A stretch of 64,000 nt of DNA from Variovorax sp. Lineage in GTDB: Bacteria; Pseudomonadota; Gammaproteobacteria; Burkholderiales; Burkholderiaceae_C. The notes below the pieces were generated by a model. It was not told the DNA's origin. It searched no databases and saw only the letters and a list, made by a program, of their open reading frames with translations. Where the stretch lies: assembly GCA_017744935.1 (NCBI GenBank), contig JAGIAI010000011.1, positions 1 to 64,000 on the forward strand. Direction: 5' to 3'. Positions 28,304 to 38,059 of this stretch are shown here, piece after piece. A program made the position numbers and the translations under genes. The number at the start of each line of letters is the position of its first letter. Within the stretch, counting starts at the first letter, position 1.

Positions 28304-29164
28304 CTAGACCGCCCACCCCACCAGAGGATGAACTGCCAGATTGCTGCATTTGCGAACCTGCCAGCCCGGAGGGGCGTCGGCCAATTCTGCGTCATGCCGC
28401 ATTGCCGCAAACACTGAACTTCCAGAGCCGGTCATGCGTGCTTCTAGTCCTTGATGACCGAGCCAATCGATGGCTTCGGTGATCGCGGGACAGAGCCGCT
28501 CCGCTACCGGCTGCAGGTCGTTGTGACCGAAGTCAAAGCGAAAGCTGTCTGCTCCCGCTTCGCTGTATGCAGCAAAGCCAGAGAGTATAGCAGCAGGAGT
28601 TGCGCGCTGCAGGTCGGGTGCACAAAAAATATCTCGCGTGTCGATGCCTTGATCCGGCTTGACGACCGCGAAGAGCCCTGGCGGCAGCGAAATTGGCGTG
28701 ATTTCCTCGCCGATCCCTTGGATCCACGCATTGTGTCCGCGAAGGAAAAACGGGACGTCCGCTCCCAAGCCGAGGCCGATTTGCTCGAGCTTTGAAAGCG
28801 GCAGATTCAGATCCCAGAGGCGGTTCAGCGCGAGCAGGCACGTTGCAGCGTCGGAAGACCCGCCCCCCATCCCGGCCTGTGCTGGGACGCGTTTGACAAC
28901 GCCGATGTGCGCGCCCCGCGTAGTTTGTGCGAAGTCCTGCAGTGCTCGGGCGGCACGGAGGACGAGATCGTCCGCCGGCAGGGGCGTCGTCAGGTCCTCA
29001 CGCGTGAGCTGGCCATCGCTCCGTTGCTCGAAATGCAGCGTATCGCTCCAGTCGATGAGCATGAACACCGACTGCAGCAGGTGATAGCCGTCAGCACGCC
29101 GGCCCGTGATGTGCAGGAAGAGGTTGAGCTTGGCCGGAGCGGGCAGGTCGTAGATGGCCTTCAT
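28304..29164 (-). CDS. ispE: 4-diphosphocytidyl-2-C-methyl-D-erythritol kinase
   Basis: GHMP kinase of the MEP isoprenoid pathway. The 286-residue protein has [21 protein letters not shown] at the N-terminus, the ATP-binding [14 protein letters not shown] loop, the active-site Asp region GADVPFFL, and the C-terminal [10 protein letters not shown] motif. The ATG overlaps the lolB stop by four bases. Confidence 0.96.
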   Translation of the reverse strand: MKAIYDLPAPAKLNLFLHITGRRADGYHLLQSVFMLIDWSDTLHFEQRSDGQLTREDLTTPLPADDLVLRAARALQDFAQTTRGAHIGVVKRVPAQAGMGGGSSDAATCLLALNRLWDLNLPLSKLEQIGLGLGADVPFFLRGHNAWIQGIGEEITPISLPPGLFAVVKPDQGIDTRDIFCAPDLQRATPAAILSGFAAYSEAGADSFRFDFGHNDLQPVAERLCPAITEAIDWLGHQGLEARMTGSGSSVFAAMRHDAELADAPPGWQVRKCSNLAVHPLVGWAV

Positions 29165-29658
29165 GCGCGCTCAAACACGATGCGCAGGTCGGCACGTGGC
29201 TCCGGCGACTCGCGCGTTGCCTGCAGCTTGCCGGCGCTGATCTGGGACAGGTCCGGTCGCCAGCCGGGTACATGCTCGTCGCGGCCCGCGAGCCATCCGA
29301 AGAGCGCGGCAACCGGAATCGCGGCACCCGTTGCCGCCTCGATCAGCGCGTCGACTGAGTCGTACCGCCGCGTTTCCTTGCCGTTCATGAGGAGCGCCTC
29401 GCCCGGCGCCCAGTGAAGCTGCGCGAGTGTGTTGCCTATCGGACTCGTGAGCGTGAGGTTGCCGGCTTGTGGGGCGCCTCTCAGTTCGAACAGCGCAGCA
29501 AAAGTCTGGACGGGCTGGCTATCGATCCGCAGCGACAGGCGGCCGCTCCATGCCTCGATTTGGCCCGGCCCGGCTTGCTTCGAAGTTCCAGGAGTCGCAC
29601 ATCCGGCGACCGTCAGTGCCCCGGCCCAGGCGGCCAGCAGCATGGCACGCCGATTCAA
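29161..29658 (-). CDS. lolB: Outer membrane lipoprotein insertion factor LolB
   Basis: LolB is the outer-membrane receptor that accepts lipoproteins from LolA. The 165-residue product from TTG 29658 begins MNRRAMLLAAWAGALTVAGC, with a lipobox VAGC at residues 17-20. The TTG start is preferred to the ATG five codons later because only the former supplies the positively charged n-region; TTG also overlaps the upstream TPR stop by four bases. The body has GRLSLRIDSQP and ALFGWLAGRDEHVPGW, consistent with LolB. It is slightly short for the family. Confidence 0.9.
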   Translation of the reverse strand: MNRRAMLLAAWAGALTVAGCATPGTSKQAGPGQIEAWSGRLSLRIDSQPVQTFAALFELRGAPQAGNLTLTSPIGNTLAQLHWAPGEALLMNGKETRRYDSVDALIEAATGAAIPVAALFGWLAGRDEHVPGWRPDLSQISAGKLQATRESPEPRADLRIVFERA

Positions 29659-31481
29659 AGCTTCACGCGCAGGCGCTTGAGCGTTTCCTGCAACGTCTCG
29701 TTGTCGGCATCTGCGAGGTTAGCTTCCTTCCAGATGCTGAGGGCCCGGTCGCGTTGGCCAGCAGTCCACAGGACTTCGCCGAGATGCGCGCCGATCTCGG
29801 GGTCCGGACGGCGCTTGTAGGCGTCTTCGAGAATCCGCGTGGCCTCGGTGGTGTTCCCAAGCCTGAATTCGACCCAACCGAGACTGTCGGCGATGAATGG
29901 ATCGTCGGGCGCGAGCTGAACAGCCTTCTGGATCAGCGTCCTCGCTTCTTCGAGGCGCACCTTGCGATCCGCGAGCGAGTAGCCGAGCGCGTTGTAGGCG
30001 TTCTGGTTGTCGGGCTTGAGTTCGATCAACCGGCGCAGCAAACGCTCCATCTCGTCGAGGCGATTCAGCTTCTCGGCAACCATCGCCTGGTCATAGATGA
30101 GATCCGTATCAGTGGGCGAGGAGGCGCTTGCCTGGCCCAGCATGTCGTAGGCGGCCTGGTACTGCTTGGCGTCGCGCAGCAGCTGGACTTCGGCCAGGAA
30201 CTTCTCGCGCTTCTCGTCGGGCGTGCGTTCGGGCAGGCTGCGGACGAGTTCCCGAGCCTGTGGCAGCTTGCCTTGCCGAGCCAGCAGCGAAGCGCGGCGG
30301 ACTTGCGCGCCGAGGAGATCGTCGGAACTGTCGATGCGCGCCAGCCAACTGTCGGCGGCCGCGAAATCCTTGCGCCGCTCGGACAACTGTGCCATCAGCA
30401 GATAGGCCTGGGTCAAACCTCGTTCCTTGGCGTCCTGGTCGCGTTGCGATTCGGCGAGCGACATGTACTTGCGCAGAGAGGCCTCGGCCGAAGCGTCTTG
30501 CCGTGCCTGCGCCTGCAGACTGCCGAGCAGCAGCCAGGGTTCGGGCAGTTCGGGCTTGGCAGCGGTGAGCTTCGCAAGTTCCGCGGTCGCATCGGCGTAG
30601 CGGCGGCTTTCGACCAGCACGCGCGCATACGCGATGCGCATTTCAGGTTGCGCTTTCGCACCCTCGAGGTATCGTTTGACGATGGGTTCCGCCTGCGGCT
30701 GCGAAGGATCCATGAGTTCGAGCGCCAGCAGCGCAGGGCCTTCCGAAGACGGATCCATTTCCTGGCCCTTGATCGCCGCTTCGAGCGCGCCAGCAGTGTC
30801 TCCGGCCGCGAGCTTGAGCCGACCTACCGTTCCCCAGGCCGCACCGGCGGTCGCCGGGTTCTTGAGTTCGTCGGTCAGCGCCTGCTCGACGACCGAAGCG
30901 GCCAGCTTCTTGTCGGTTGCGCGGCTGTAGTTGCGGGCGATCACCGCCATCAGGAAGGGGCGCTCGACCTGCGGCGTGGCCGCGATTTCGGCGCGAAGCG
31001 GTTCGACCGTTTCGCCGATGCGGTTCAGGGCGATCAGGATCTGGAGTTCAAAGCGCCGCGCGTCGCGTGAATCCGGAATCGACTCCTTCCAGGCGCGGGC
31101 CGCAGCGAGCGCGGCATCCCCGGAGCGCGATTGCAGCGCGATCTCGACTGCGCGCTGGAACAGCTTGTCGTCGCGCGAACGCCGCGCTGCATCGAGAATC
31201 AGGCTATAGCCGCCGCCCGGATCGCCGCCGCGCGCGTTGAGCTCGCCCATCAGCACTTCGTAGAAAAGATCCGCGGTCAATGCGGAAGGCTGTATTTCCG
31301 ACTTGTCGGACGCAGGCGCCGTCGCCGCTGGCGTGACCGCAGGTTCGGCGGGCTCGATGATCGGTGCGGGGCTGGTGGGCGCAGCGGGTGCCGGTGGTTC
31401 TGTCTGGGCCTGCGCAGCAAGGGCGACAAGTGCCGTAAGTGCGGCCGCCGCGAGGCGGGATCGGCGGAGCGGAAGATTCAT
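29655..31481 (-). CDS. Secreted tetratricopeptide repeat protein
   Basis: A 608-residue protein with a signal peptide (MNLPLRRSR, hydrophobic core to AQAQ, about residue 28), a Pro/Ala-rich linker to about 75, then about 15 helical TPR-like pairs to the end; canonical repeats such as AYNALGYSLADRKVRLEEARTLIQKAVQLAPDDP occur near residue 500. In betaproteobacteria this gene regularly precedes lolB and ispE and its product is expected in the periplasm or at the outer membrane, perhaps as an assembly scaffold. The start ATG 31481 is divergent from mutM. Confidence 0.9.
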   Translation of the reverse strand: MNLPLRRSRLAAAALTALVALAAQAQTEPPAPAAPTSPAPIIEPAEPAVTPAATAPASDKSEIQPSALTADLFYEVLMGELNARGGDPGGGYSLILDAARRSRDDKLFQRAVEIALQSRSGDAALAAARAWKESIPDSRDARRFELQILIALNRIGETVEPLRAEIAATPQVERPFLMAVIARNYSRATDKKLAASVVEQALTDELKNPATAGAAWGTVGRLKLAAGDTAGALEAAIKGQEMDPSSEGPALLALELMDPSQPQAEPIVKRYLEGAKAQPEMRIAYARVLVESRRYADATAELAKLTAAKPELPEPWLLLGSLQAQARQDASAEASLRKYMSLAESQRDQDAKERGLTQAYLLMAQLSERRKDFAAADSWLARIDSSDDLLGAQVRRASLLARQGKLPQARELVRSLPERTPDEKREKFLAEVQLLRDAKQYQAAYDMLGQASASSPTDTDLIYDQAMVAEKLNRLDEMERLLRRLIELKPDNQNAYNALGYSLADRKVRLEEARTLIQKAVQLAPDDPFIADSLGWVEFRLGNTTEATRILEDAYKRRPDPEIGAHLGEVLWTAGQRDRALSIWKEANLADADNETLQETLKRLRVKL

Positions 31482-31560
31482 CAAACCATAATAATCCACG
31501 CTTCTTAAACGAGAGCCACCCGCGCCGGATGCGGCGTGATTTACGTCAGGCTTTCCCGTC

Positions 31561-32376
31561 ATGCCCGAACTACCCGAAGTCGAAGTCACCCGCCGCGGTT
31601 TTGCGGACCGCATCGCTGGCGCCCTTATCGAGGCTGTTCGTGTCGGCAAGCCTTTGCGATGGGCGCTGTCCATTGATCCCGGATCGCTCGTCGGGCGCAC
31701 GGTCAAGGGTGTGCGCCGACGCGGCAAATATCTATTGATCGATCTCGATGCCGGTCTTTTGCTGCTGCATCTCGGCATGTCCGGCAGTCTTCGATTCGAT
31801 GCGTCGCTGCCGCTCGCCGGCGTCCATGACCACTTCGACCTCGTAACCAGCCACGGCACGCTTCGGCTCAACGATCCAAGGCGCTTCGGCGCGGTGGTCT
31901 ATGTGGAAGACGAGGCATCGCCGCTTGCCGGCAAGCTCCTGGGTGGCCTCGGAATGGAGCCGCTCGGCGACAGCTTCGACTTCGATGCCTTTCACGCGGG
32001 CTTGCGCCGGCGGCGTGCCCCTGTGAAGCAGGTACTCCTCGCCGGCGACGTGGTAGTGGGCGTCGGCAACATCTATGCATCCGAGGCGCTCTTCCTTGCG
32101 GGTATCCGGCCGACCCTCGCAGCTTCACGCATCAGCAGACCCCGGGCGCTCCGCCTTCATGCGGCCATCCGCGAAATCCTTGCGCGCGCCGTCGACCGCG
32201 GCGGCAGCACGCTCCGCGATTTTTCGAATGTCGACGGCCGGAGCGGCTACTTCCAGCTCGAAGCCACGGTCTACGGCCGCGCCGGCCAGCCCTGCAGGGT
32301 TTGCGCAACCCCGATCCGTCAGTTACGACAGGGTCAACGCTCCACGTTTTTCTGCCCAAGCTGTCAAAAGTCATGA
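31561..32376 (+). CDS. mutM: Formamidopyrimidine-DNA glycosylase (Fpg)
   Basis: Bifunctional glycosylase/AP lyase that removes 8-oxoguanine and Fapy lesions opposite C. The 271-residue protein begins with the invariant MPELPEVE (catalytic Pro2, Glu3), has the Lys of [12 protein letters not shown] (about 57-60), the helix-two-turn-helix [16 protein letters not shown], and a complete C-terminal zinc finger CRVC ... FCPSC. The next two genes on the strand are a dynamin-like GTPase and mutY. Confidence 0.97.
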   Translation: MPELPEVEVTRRGFADRIAGALIEAVRVGKPLRWALSIDPGSLVGRTVKGVRRRGKYLLIDLDAGLLLLHLGMSGSLRFDASLPLAGVHDHFDLVTSHGTLRLNDPRRFGAVVYVEDEASPLAGKLLGGLGMEPLGDSFDFDAFHAGLRRRRAPVKQVLLAGDVVVGVGNIYASEALFLAGIRPTLAASRISRPRALRLHAAIREILARAVDRGGSTLRDFSNVDGRSGYFQLEATVYGRAGQPCRVCATPIRQLRQGQRSTFFCPSCQKS

Positions 32377-32438
32377 GACCATTCGTCGGGAGTGGCTTCT
32401 GAGGGGTCTGCTGGAGCCCGACCCGGTGCTACCATCTT

Positions 32439-32455
32439 TGTAAATTGTTTTTACA
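32439..32455. other. Perfect dyad TGTAAA-N5-TTTACA before the GTPase gene
   Basis: A 6-5-6 inverted repeat in an AT-rich pocket between mutM and the GTPase, ending 9 bp before its TTG start. It may be an operator, or the TTTACA arm may overlap a promoter element. There is no family assignment for it. Confidence 0.4.
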
Positions 32456-32464
32456 TTTACGCCG

Positions 32465-34426
32465 TTGACCGCTTCCTTCACTCAGCAGTTCGACCAGCAC
32501 GGCGCCTGGCGGCGTAATTTTGCGCACCGCCTGAAGTGGCTCACGCGCTGGCTGAACGAGAACGAGCTGCTGAACCAGAGCGTCGCTGAACGGTTGCGCG
32601 ACGTCGAAACGCAACTGCGCACCAGCAAGGTCATGGTTGCATTTGTCGCCGAGTTCTCGCGCGGCAAATCCGAACTCATCAACGCGATCTTCTTTGCGGG
32701 CTACGGTCGCCGCATCATGCCGGCGAGTGCAGGGCGCACCACGATGTGCCCGACCGAACTTGGCTACGACCCCGGCCACACGCCCAGCCTGCGCCTGCTG
32801 CCGATCGAGACGCGGCTCGAGCCCTACTCGCTGGTGCATTGGCGCGATGAGCCCGCGCGCTGGACTCACATCGACATCGACGTCGACAACGCCGAGTTGC
32901 TTTCGCAGGCGATGAGCAAGGTCGCGGAAGTGCGCTGGGTTCCTGTGGAAGAGGCGAAAGCGCTGGGCTTCTGGAGCGACGACGCACCGGACGACAACCC
33001 CGTGCCGGATTCCGACGGCCGCGTCGAAATTCCTCGCTGGCGCCATGCGGTGCTGAACATGCCGCATCCGCTGCTGGAGCAGGGCCTGGTGATCCTCGAT
33101 ACGCCGGGCCTCAACGCCATCGGCGCGGAACCGGAGCTGACTGTCAGCCTGATTCCGCAGGCACATGCCGTGGTCTTCATTCTTGGCGCCGACACGGGTG
33201 TCACGCGATCCGATCTCGCGATCTGGCGCGAGCACCTGGTCACTGAAGGGGATGCGAGCGAAACGCGCATCGTGGTCCTGAACAAGATCGACACGATGTG
33301 GGACATCCTGAGCACCCCCGCCCAGGTCGATGCCCAGATCCAGCGCCAACGCAAAGGCGCTGCCGATGTACTCGGCGTGCCGCTGACGCAGGTGCTTCCT
33401 GTTTCCGCGCAGAAAGGACTGCAGGCCAAGATCCGTCGCGACGTGCCGCTGTTGCAGGCAAGCCGTCTTCCCGCGCTCGAGGCCATCCTTGGCGAAGGGC
33501 TGCTCGGCAAGCGCGAGACGATGTTGCGGCTGGCCGTTGATGCCAGCATTGCCGCCCTGCGCACCGAGGCCGCCCGCATCCTGAGCGTGCGTCAGCGCGA
33601 TCTGTCCGAGCAGGCGCTGGAACTGCAAGGACTGCGGGGCAAGAACAGCTCTGTCATTCGGCACATGCGCACGCGCATCGAGCAGGAGCAGTCGGAATTC
33701 GAAGGCAGTAACACCCGAATCCTTGCCTTGCGCTCGGTGCAGGGCAAGCTGCTGCGCGAGGTCTATGCGGTTCTCGGCAGCACGGCCCTCAAGGCGGACA
33801 TGGGCCATCTGGCAACAGCCCTGAAGCGGCGCGGCATCAAGTTCAATGTGCGCAAGGTCTATGGCGAGACCTTCGATGCGCTGCGCAACAACCTGCGCGA
33901 AGTCCAGGCGACGACGGCCGAGATCCAGTCGATGCTGCATGCGACGTTCCGCCAACTCAATGCGGAGCATGGCTTCACGCTGCAGGCGCCGCCCGAGCCG
34001 GACCTGACGGATTTCGAGCAGCAGCTTTCGCAGATCGAACAGAGCCATGTGCACTACCTCGGTGTGAGCAACATGCTGAAGCTCGCGCAGCCTGACTTCT
34101 GCGACAAGCTGGTTCGTGCACTCGCGAGCCGGCTGCGCGTGGTCAACGAAGCGGCGATGACTGAAGTCGAACGCTGGAGCAAAGGCGCAGGCGCGCAACT
34201 CGACGCTCAGCTCAAGGAGCGTCGTCGCACCTTTACCAAGCGGATCGAGGCCGTCGAGCGTATCCAGGGCGCAGCCGGCAATCTCGATGAGCGACTGGCC
34301 GAACTCGCCGCGCAGGAGCGCGATCTTGCCGACCTGCACCATCGGCTCGAGGAGCTCACCGCGGTGCTGTTGAACCACGAGGCGCCGAACTCCGCTTCCT
34401 ATCGCAGCGAACTCAGTGCCGCCTGA
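32465..34426 (+). CDS. Dynamin-like GTPase
   Basis: A 653-residue large GTPase. P-loop AEFSRGKS (62-69), switch threonines in GRTTMCPTE (90-98), LDTPGLNAIG (G3, from 211) and LNKID (G4, 272-276) are intact, so it should bind and hydrolyse GTP. From about residue 340 the chain is long helices with coiled-coil character (EQALELQGLRG; ELAAQERDLADLHHRLEEL), as in bacterial dynamin-like proteins; no transmembrane helix is evident. The start is TTG 32465, the only start-type codon after an in-frame stop at 32441. The last 11 bp overlap mutY. Function is unknown; family members remodel membranes or help membrane surveillance. Confidence 0.88.
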   Translation: MTASFTQQFDQHGAWRRNFAHRLKWLTRWLNENELLNQSVAERLRDVETQLRTSKVMVAFVAEFSRGKSELINAIFFAGYGRRIMPASAGRTTMCPTELGYDPGHTPSLRLLPIETRLEPYSLVHWRDEPARWTHIDIDVDNAELLSQAMSKVAEVRWVPVEEAKALGFWSDDAPDDNPVPDSDGRVEIPRWRHAVLNMPHPLLEQGLVILDTPGLNAIGAEPELTVSLIPQAHAVVFILGADTGVTRSDLAIWREHLVTEGDASETRIVVLNKIDTMWDILSTPAQVDAQIQRQRKGAADVLGVPLTQVLPVSAQKGLQAKIRRDVPLLQASRLPALEAILGEGLLGKRETMLRLAVDASIAALRTEAARILSVRQRDLSEQALELQGLRGKNSSVIRHMRTRIEQEQSEFEGSNTRILALRSVQGKLLREVYAVLGSTALKADMGHLATALKRRGIKFNVRKVYGETFDALRNNLREVQATTAEIQSMLHATFRQLNAEHGFTLQAPPEPDLTDFEQQLSQIEQSHVHYLGVSNMLKLAQPDFCDKLVRALASRLRVVNEAAMTEVERWSKGAGAQLDAQLKERRRTFTKRIEAVERIQGAAGNLDERLAELAAQERDLADLHHRLEELTAVLLNHEAPNSASYRSELSAA

Positions 34427-35483
34427 AGACCTGCGGTCGGCGGCCCAGCGTATCGCGCCGACCTTTGCCGACAACGTCGTCGCATGGCAGCGAAGCCATG
34501 GACGTAGCGAGTTGCCGTGGCAGAACACGCGGGATCCCTACCGCGTCTGGCTCTCCGAAGTGATGCTCCAGCAGACGCAGGTATCGACGGTGCTGGGGTA
34601 CTTCGCTCGGTTTCTCGATCGCTTCCCTGCGGTGCAGGCGCTGGCTGCCGGGACGGAGGATGAGGTGTTCGCGCTCTGGAGCGGCCTCGGCTACTACAGT
34701 CGCGCGCGCAACATGCATCGATGTGCGCAGGAGGTGTTGTCGCGTTTCGGCGGCGAATTCCCGCGGACTGCAGGTGAATTGCAGACGCTGCCGGGCATCG
34801 GTCGTTCGACCGCAGCGGCGATCGCGGCTTTCTGCTTCGGCGAACGTGTGGCGATTCTCGATGGCAATGTGAAGCGGGTGCTTTCGCGGGTGCTTGGCTT
34901 CTGCGGCGATCTCGCATCTGCGGCGCAGGAGCGCGCCTTATGGAACGAAGCGACCGAACTCCTGCCGCCGGCCTCCGCGCCGAATGCGATTGGCTACTAC
35001 ACCCAGGGACTGATGGACTTGGGCGCCACTGTCTGCCTGCCGCGCAAGCCAAGCTGCATCATCTGCCCCGTAGCCGATGCGTGCGAGGCGCGGAAGGGGG
35101 GTACACCCGAGAAATACCCCGTCAAGACTCGCAGGTTGCGCCGGACTGCGCAATCGCTCTGGATGTTGAACGCGCGCGACTCACAAGGGCGGGTGTGGCT
35201 CGAAAAGCGACCGGCGCGCGGGATCTGGGCGGGGCTCTATTGCCTTCCCGTTTTCGAAAGCCGGACGGCACTGCTGGATGAGCTGACGCCTTCGGATCGC
35301 CTGTCTGCCCGCGACGAAGCGGGGTTCGTGCATGTTCTGACGCACAAGGATCTGCACCTGCATCCGATATCGGTCGTGTGCAGCGAGGTGCATGCCGCAA
35401 CCGCAGGCGGCTGGTTCGACGATCGCGAGTGGCCGGCTCTCGGAATACCGGCGCCTGTACGCAAACTGCTCAGCGCCGCCTGA
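34416..35483 (+). CDS. mutY: Adenine DNA glycosylase
   Basis: MutY removes A mispaired with 8-oxoguanine. The 355-residue protein has the catalytic Glu region SEVMLQQTQV, helix-hairpin-helix LPGIGRSTAAAI, catalytic Asp in AILDGNVKRVL, and the [4Fe-4S] ligands in C-x6-C-x2-C-x5-C (CLPRKPSCIICPVADAC). The C-terminal NUDIX-like domain that reads the oxidised base (residues about 235-355) is present. The GTG start at 34416 lies inside the end of the dynamin-like gene, indicating translational coupling. Confidence 0.96.
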   Translation: MPPEDLRSAAQRIAPTFADNVVAWQRSHGRSELPWQNTRDPYRVWLSEVMLQQTQVSTVLGYFARFLDRFPAVQALAAGTEDEVFALWSGLGYYSRARNMHRCAQEVLSRFGGEFPRTAGELQTLPGIGRSTAAAIAAFCFGERVAILDGNVKRVLSRVLGFCGDLASAAQERALWNEATELLPPASAPNAIGYYTQGLMDLGATVCLPRKPSCIICPVADACEARKGGTPEKYPVKTRRLRRTAQSLWMLNARDSQGRVWLEKRPARGIWAGLYCLPVFESRTALLDELTPSDRLSARDEAGFVHVLTHKDLHLHPISVVCSEVHAATAGGWFDDREWPALGIPAPVRKLLSAA

Positions 35484-35503
35484 AGCGCCTCTGAGCAAGC
35501 GGA

Positions 35504-36379
35504 TCAGACTCCGTCCAGTTCGCGGTGCCGCTTGAGGGCACCCCACTTCGTGCCGAATGCGCGAGCCAGCTGTTCCACGAGAAAGACCGAGCGATGCTGG
35601 CCGCCGGTGCAGCCGATCGCGACGGTGACATAGCTGCGGTGATCCTTTGCGAGCGCATCGAGCCAGCGTTCGAGGAACTGCTCGATGTCGCCATACATGC
35701 GCGCGACGTCGTCGTGTTCGCGCAGCCAATCGATCACCGGCTGGTCGCGACCCGTCATCGGCCGAAGCGTGGACACGTAGTGCGGATTCGGCAGCATGCG
35801 CACGTCGAAGACAAAGTCCGCATCCAGCGGCACGCCGCGCTTGAATGCGAAGGATTCGAACACCAGCGTGAGCGTGCTCTCCGGTGCCGAGACCAGTGAC
35901 TTGATGTAGCTCTGCAACTGGGCCGGCCGGATGATGCTGGTGTCGATCACGTCGGCGCCATCGCGCAGGTCAGCGAGCAGTTCGCGTTCCAGCTCGATCG
36001 CCTGTGTCAGTGCGCGCTGCTGGTCCGGCACGTCGGTGCGGCCTTCCTGGCGCGACAGCGGATGTCGCCGCCGGGTCTCGGAAAACCTGCGCAGCAGTGC
36101 GTCGGTGGTCGAATCGAGGAACAGTGAGCGCAGCGATACACCTTCGCGACGCAGGCCGTCCAGTTGTTGCGGCACGAGCGGCAGCGACACGCCGCTTCGC
36201 ACGTCCATCGCGATGGCCACGCGCGCAGTCTGCTGCTGACGCTGCAACGCGACGAAAGGCGCGAGCAGCTCGGGTGGCAGGTTGTCGACGCAGTAGTAGC
36301 CTGCGTCTTCGAGCGCATGAAGCGCCACGGACTTGCCGGAACCGGACATTCCGGTGATCAGGACGAGGTCGAGGCTCAC
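35504..36379 (-). CDS. rapZ: RNase adapter protein RapZ
   Basis: A 291-residue P-loop protein ([18 protein letters not shown]) of the YvcJ/RapZ family. In enterics it binds GlmZ sRNA and guides RNase E, tuning glucosamine-6-phosphate synthesis; outside enterics it is a nucleotide-binding regulator of cell-wall metabolism. The C-terminal [17 protein letters not shown] block is diagnostic. ATG 36379 overlaps the recN stop by four bases. In many betaproteobacteria it sits beside hprK and PTS genes; here it follows recN. Confidence 0.94.
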   Translation of the reverse strand: MSLDLVLITGMSGSGKSVALHALEDAGYYCVDNLPPELLAPFVALQRQQQTARVAIAMDVRSGVSLPLVPQQLDGLRREGVSLRSLFLDSTTDALLRRFSETRRRHPLSRQEGRTDVPDQQRALTQAIELERELLADLRDGADVIDTSIIRPAQLQSYIKSLVSAPESTLTLVFESFAFKRGVPLDADFVFDVRMLPNPHYVSTLRPMTGRDQPVIDWLREHDDVARMYGDIEQFLERWLDALAKDHRSYVTVAIGCTGGQHRSVFLVEQLARAFGTKWGALKRHRELDGV

Positions 36380-38058
36380 GATGACGCCTCCGCTGTCTTC
36401 GCGCCCAGTAATTCGCGCGCATGCGCCAGCGAAGTCTGCGAGACGCGTTCGCCGCCAAGCATGCGGGCAATTTCCTGCGTTCGGCCTTCGGCATCCAGCA
36501 CCGTGACGCTGCTTTCGGTGCGAGTGCCTTCATGCCCCTTGGTGCTCGTCTGCCGCTTGGCGACCACGAGATGATGATCTGCGCAGGCAGCCACCTGCGG
36601 TAGGTGCGTGACCGCGAGCACCTGCCGGTCGCGGCCCAACTGCTTCATGAGCCGGCCCACGGTCTCGGCGACCGCACCGCCGACGCCGGCATCGACCTCG
36701 TCGAAGATGAGCGTCTGCGCAGCGCCGAGCTCGCTGGTGGTGACCGCAATGGCGAGCGCGATGCGCGACAGCTCACCACCGGATGCCACCTTGCCGATCG
36801 AACGCGGTGTGCTGCCTGTGTGTCCGCTGACCAGGAACGCGATGTCCTCGAGTCCGGACCGGGATGCCTGCGGCAGGGTTTGAAGCGCGACTTCGAAGCG
36901 CCCGCCTTTCATGCCGAGTTCCTGCATGGCTTGCGTCACCGCCTGAGCCAGTTTGGGCGCGGACTGCTTGCGAGCCTTGCCGAGCGCCTTTGCTTCCTTC
37001 ATGTAGGCCTGCTCGGCAGCGCGCTCAGCCCGCTCCAGCGCATCGATGTCGCTCTGCGCATCCAATGCCTGCAATTCGGACTGCCAGCCAGCGAGCAGGG
37101 CCGGGAGCTCCTCGGGCGGGCGGCGATAGCGGCGGGCCAGCGACATCCACAGGCCCATCCGTTCGTCGAGCTCCGCGAGCTTTTCGGGATCGGTATCGGC
37201 CTGCCTCAGATAGCCGTGCAGCGAATGGGCGGCGTCGGCGGCCTGCGCCACGCTCGACGCGAGGACTTCACCGAGGGCCTTGAATTCCGGCTCGATGTGT
37301 TCGCAGTTCTGCAGCAGCGTGACCGCCCGGCTCAACGCCGCCAGCGCGCCGTTGTCGTCGTCTTCGAGTGCAGTGCTTGCGCCTTCCGCCGCATCGATCA
37401 GCGCCTGGGCATTCGAGATTCTCGAATGGGCGGCCGAAAGTTCTTCCCACTCGTCGGCACCCGGCGCCAGCTTCATTACTTCGGAGACCTGCCATTGGAG
37501 CCGCTCGCGTTCGCGCTGCAGCGTGTCTTGCGCAGAGCGCGCGCTCTCAAGCGTCGCTATGGTGCGGCGCCACTCATGCCACGCGCCGTCGAGCGTGTCG
37601 GTGCTCGCACCTGCATAGGCGTCGAGCAGGCCGCGCACGGCATCCGGCCGCGTGAGGCTTTGCCAGGCATGCTGGCCGTGGATGTCGAGGAGGTGATCAC
37701 CGAGCTCGCGCAATTGCGCCGCCGTTGCGGGGCTGCCGTTGATCCATCCGCGGCTGCGCCCCTGAAGATCGACGGTTCGCCGCAGGAGCAATGCGTCTCC
37801 GGCCTCGAATCCCCCTTCGTCGAGCCAACCGGTCAGCATCGGATCGGCATCGAACTCGGCGCTCACGTCGAGTCGTTCGGCGCCCTCACGGATCGAGCCG
37901 GCATCCGCCCGATTGCCGAGCGCGAGTTGCAGTGCATCGATGAGGATGGATTTGCCGGCGCCTGTTTCGCCGGTCAGGACAGTGAATCCGTTGGAGAGGT
38001 CGAGTTCCAATTCGCGCACGATCACGAAGTCGCGCATGGCGATGCGGCGCAATGCCAT
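36376..38058 (-). CDS. recN: DNA repair protein RecN
   Basis: SMC-like ATPase for double-strand break repair. The 560-residue protein has Walker [13 protein letters not shown] near residue 35, two coiled-coil arms in the middle, ABC-type signature [15 protein letters not shown] and Walker [13 protein letters not shown] in the C-terminal third. ATG 38058 begins [15 protein letters not shown], the usual opening. It starts one base after the nadK stop. Confidence 0.96.
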   Translation of the reverse strand: MALRRIAMRDFVIVRELELDLSNGFTVLTGETGAGKSILIDALQLALGNRADAGSIREGAERLDVSAEFDADPMLTGWLDEGGFEAGDALLLRRTVDLQGRSRGWINGSPATAAQLRELGDHLLDIHGQHAWQSLTRPDAVRGLLDAYAGASTDTLDGAWHEWRRTIATLESARSAQDTLQRERERLQWQVSEVMKLAPGADEWEELSAAHSRISNAQALIDAAEGASTALEDDDNGALAALSRAVTLLQNCEHIEPEFKALGEVLASSVAQAADAAHSLHGYLRQADTDPEKLAELDERMGLWMSLARRYRRPPEELPALLAGWQSELQALDAQSDIDALERAERAAEQAYMKEAKALGKARKQSAPKLAQAVTQAMQELGMKGGRFEVALQTLPQASRSGLEDIAFLVSGHTGSTPRSIGKVASGGELSRIALAIAVTTSELGAAQTLIFDEVDAGVGGAVAETVGRLMKQLGRDRQVLAVTHLPQVAACADHHLVVAKRQTSTKGHEGTRTESSVTVLDAEGRTQEIARMLGGERVSQTSLAHARELLGAKTAEASS

Positions 38059-38059
38059 C

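Noticed and set aside
32429-34528. A 699-codon open frame on the minus strand
   Set aside because: It mirrors the dynamin-like GTPase, whose G motifs and mutY overlap show the plus strand is coding.
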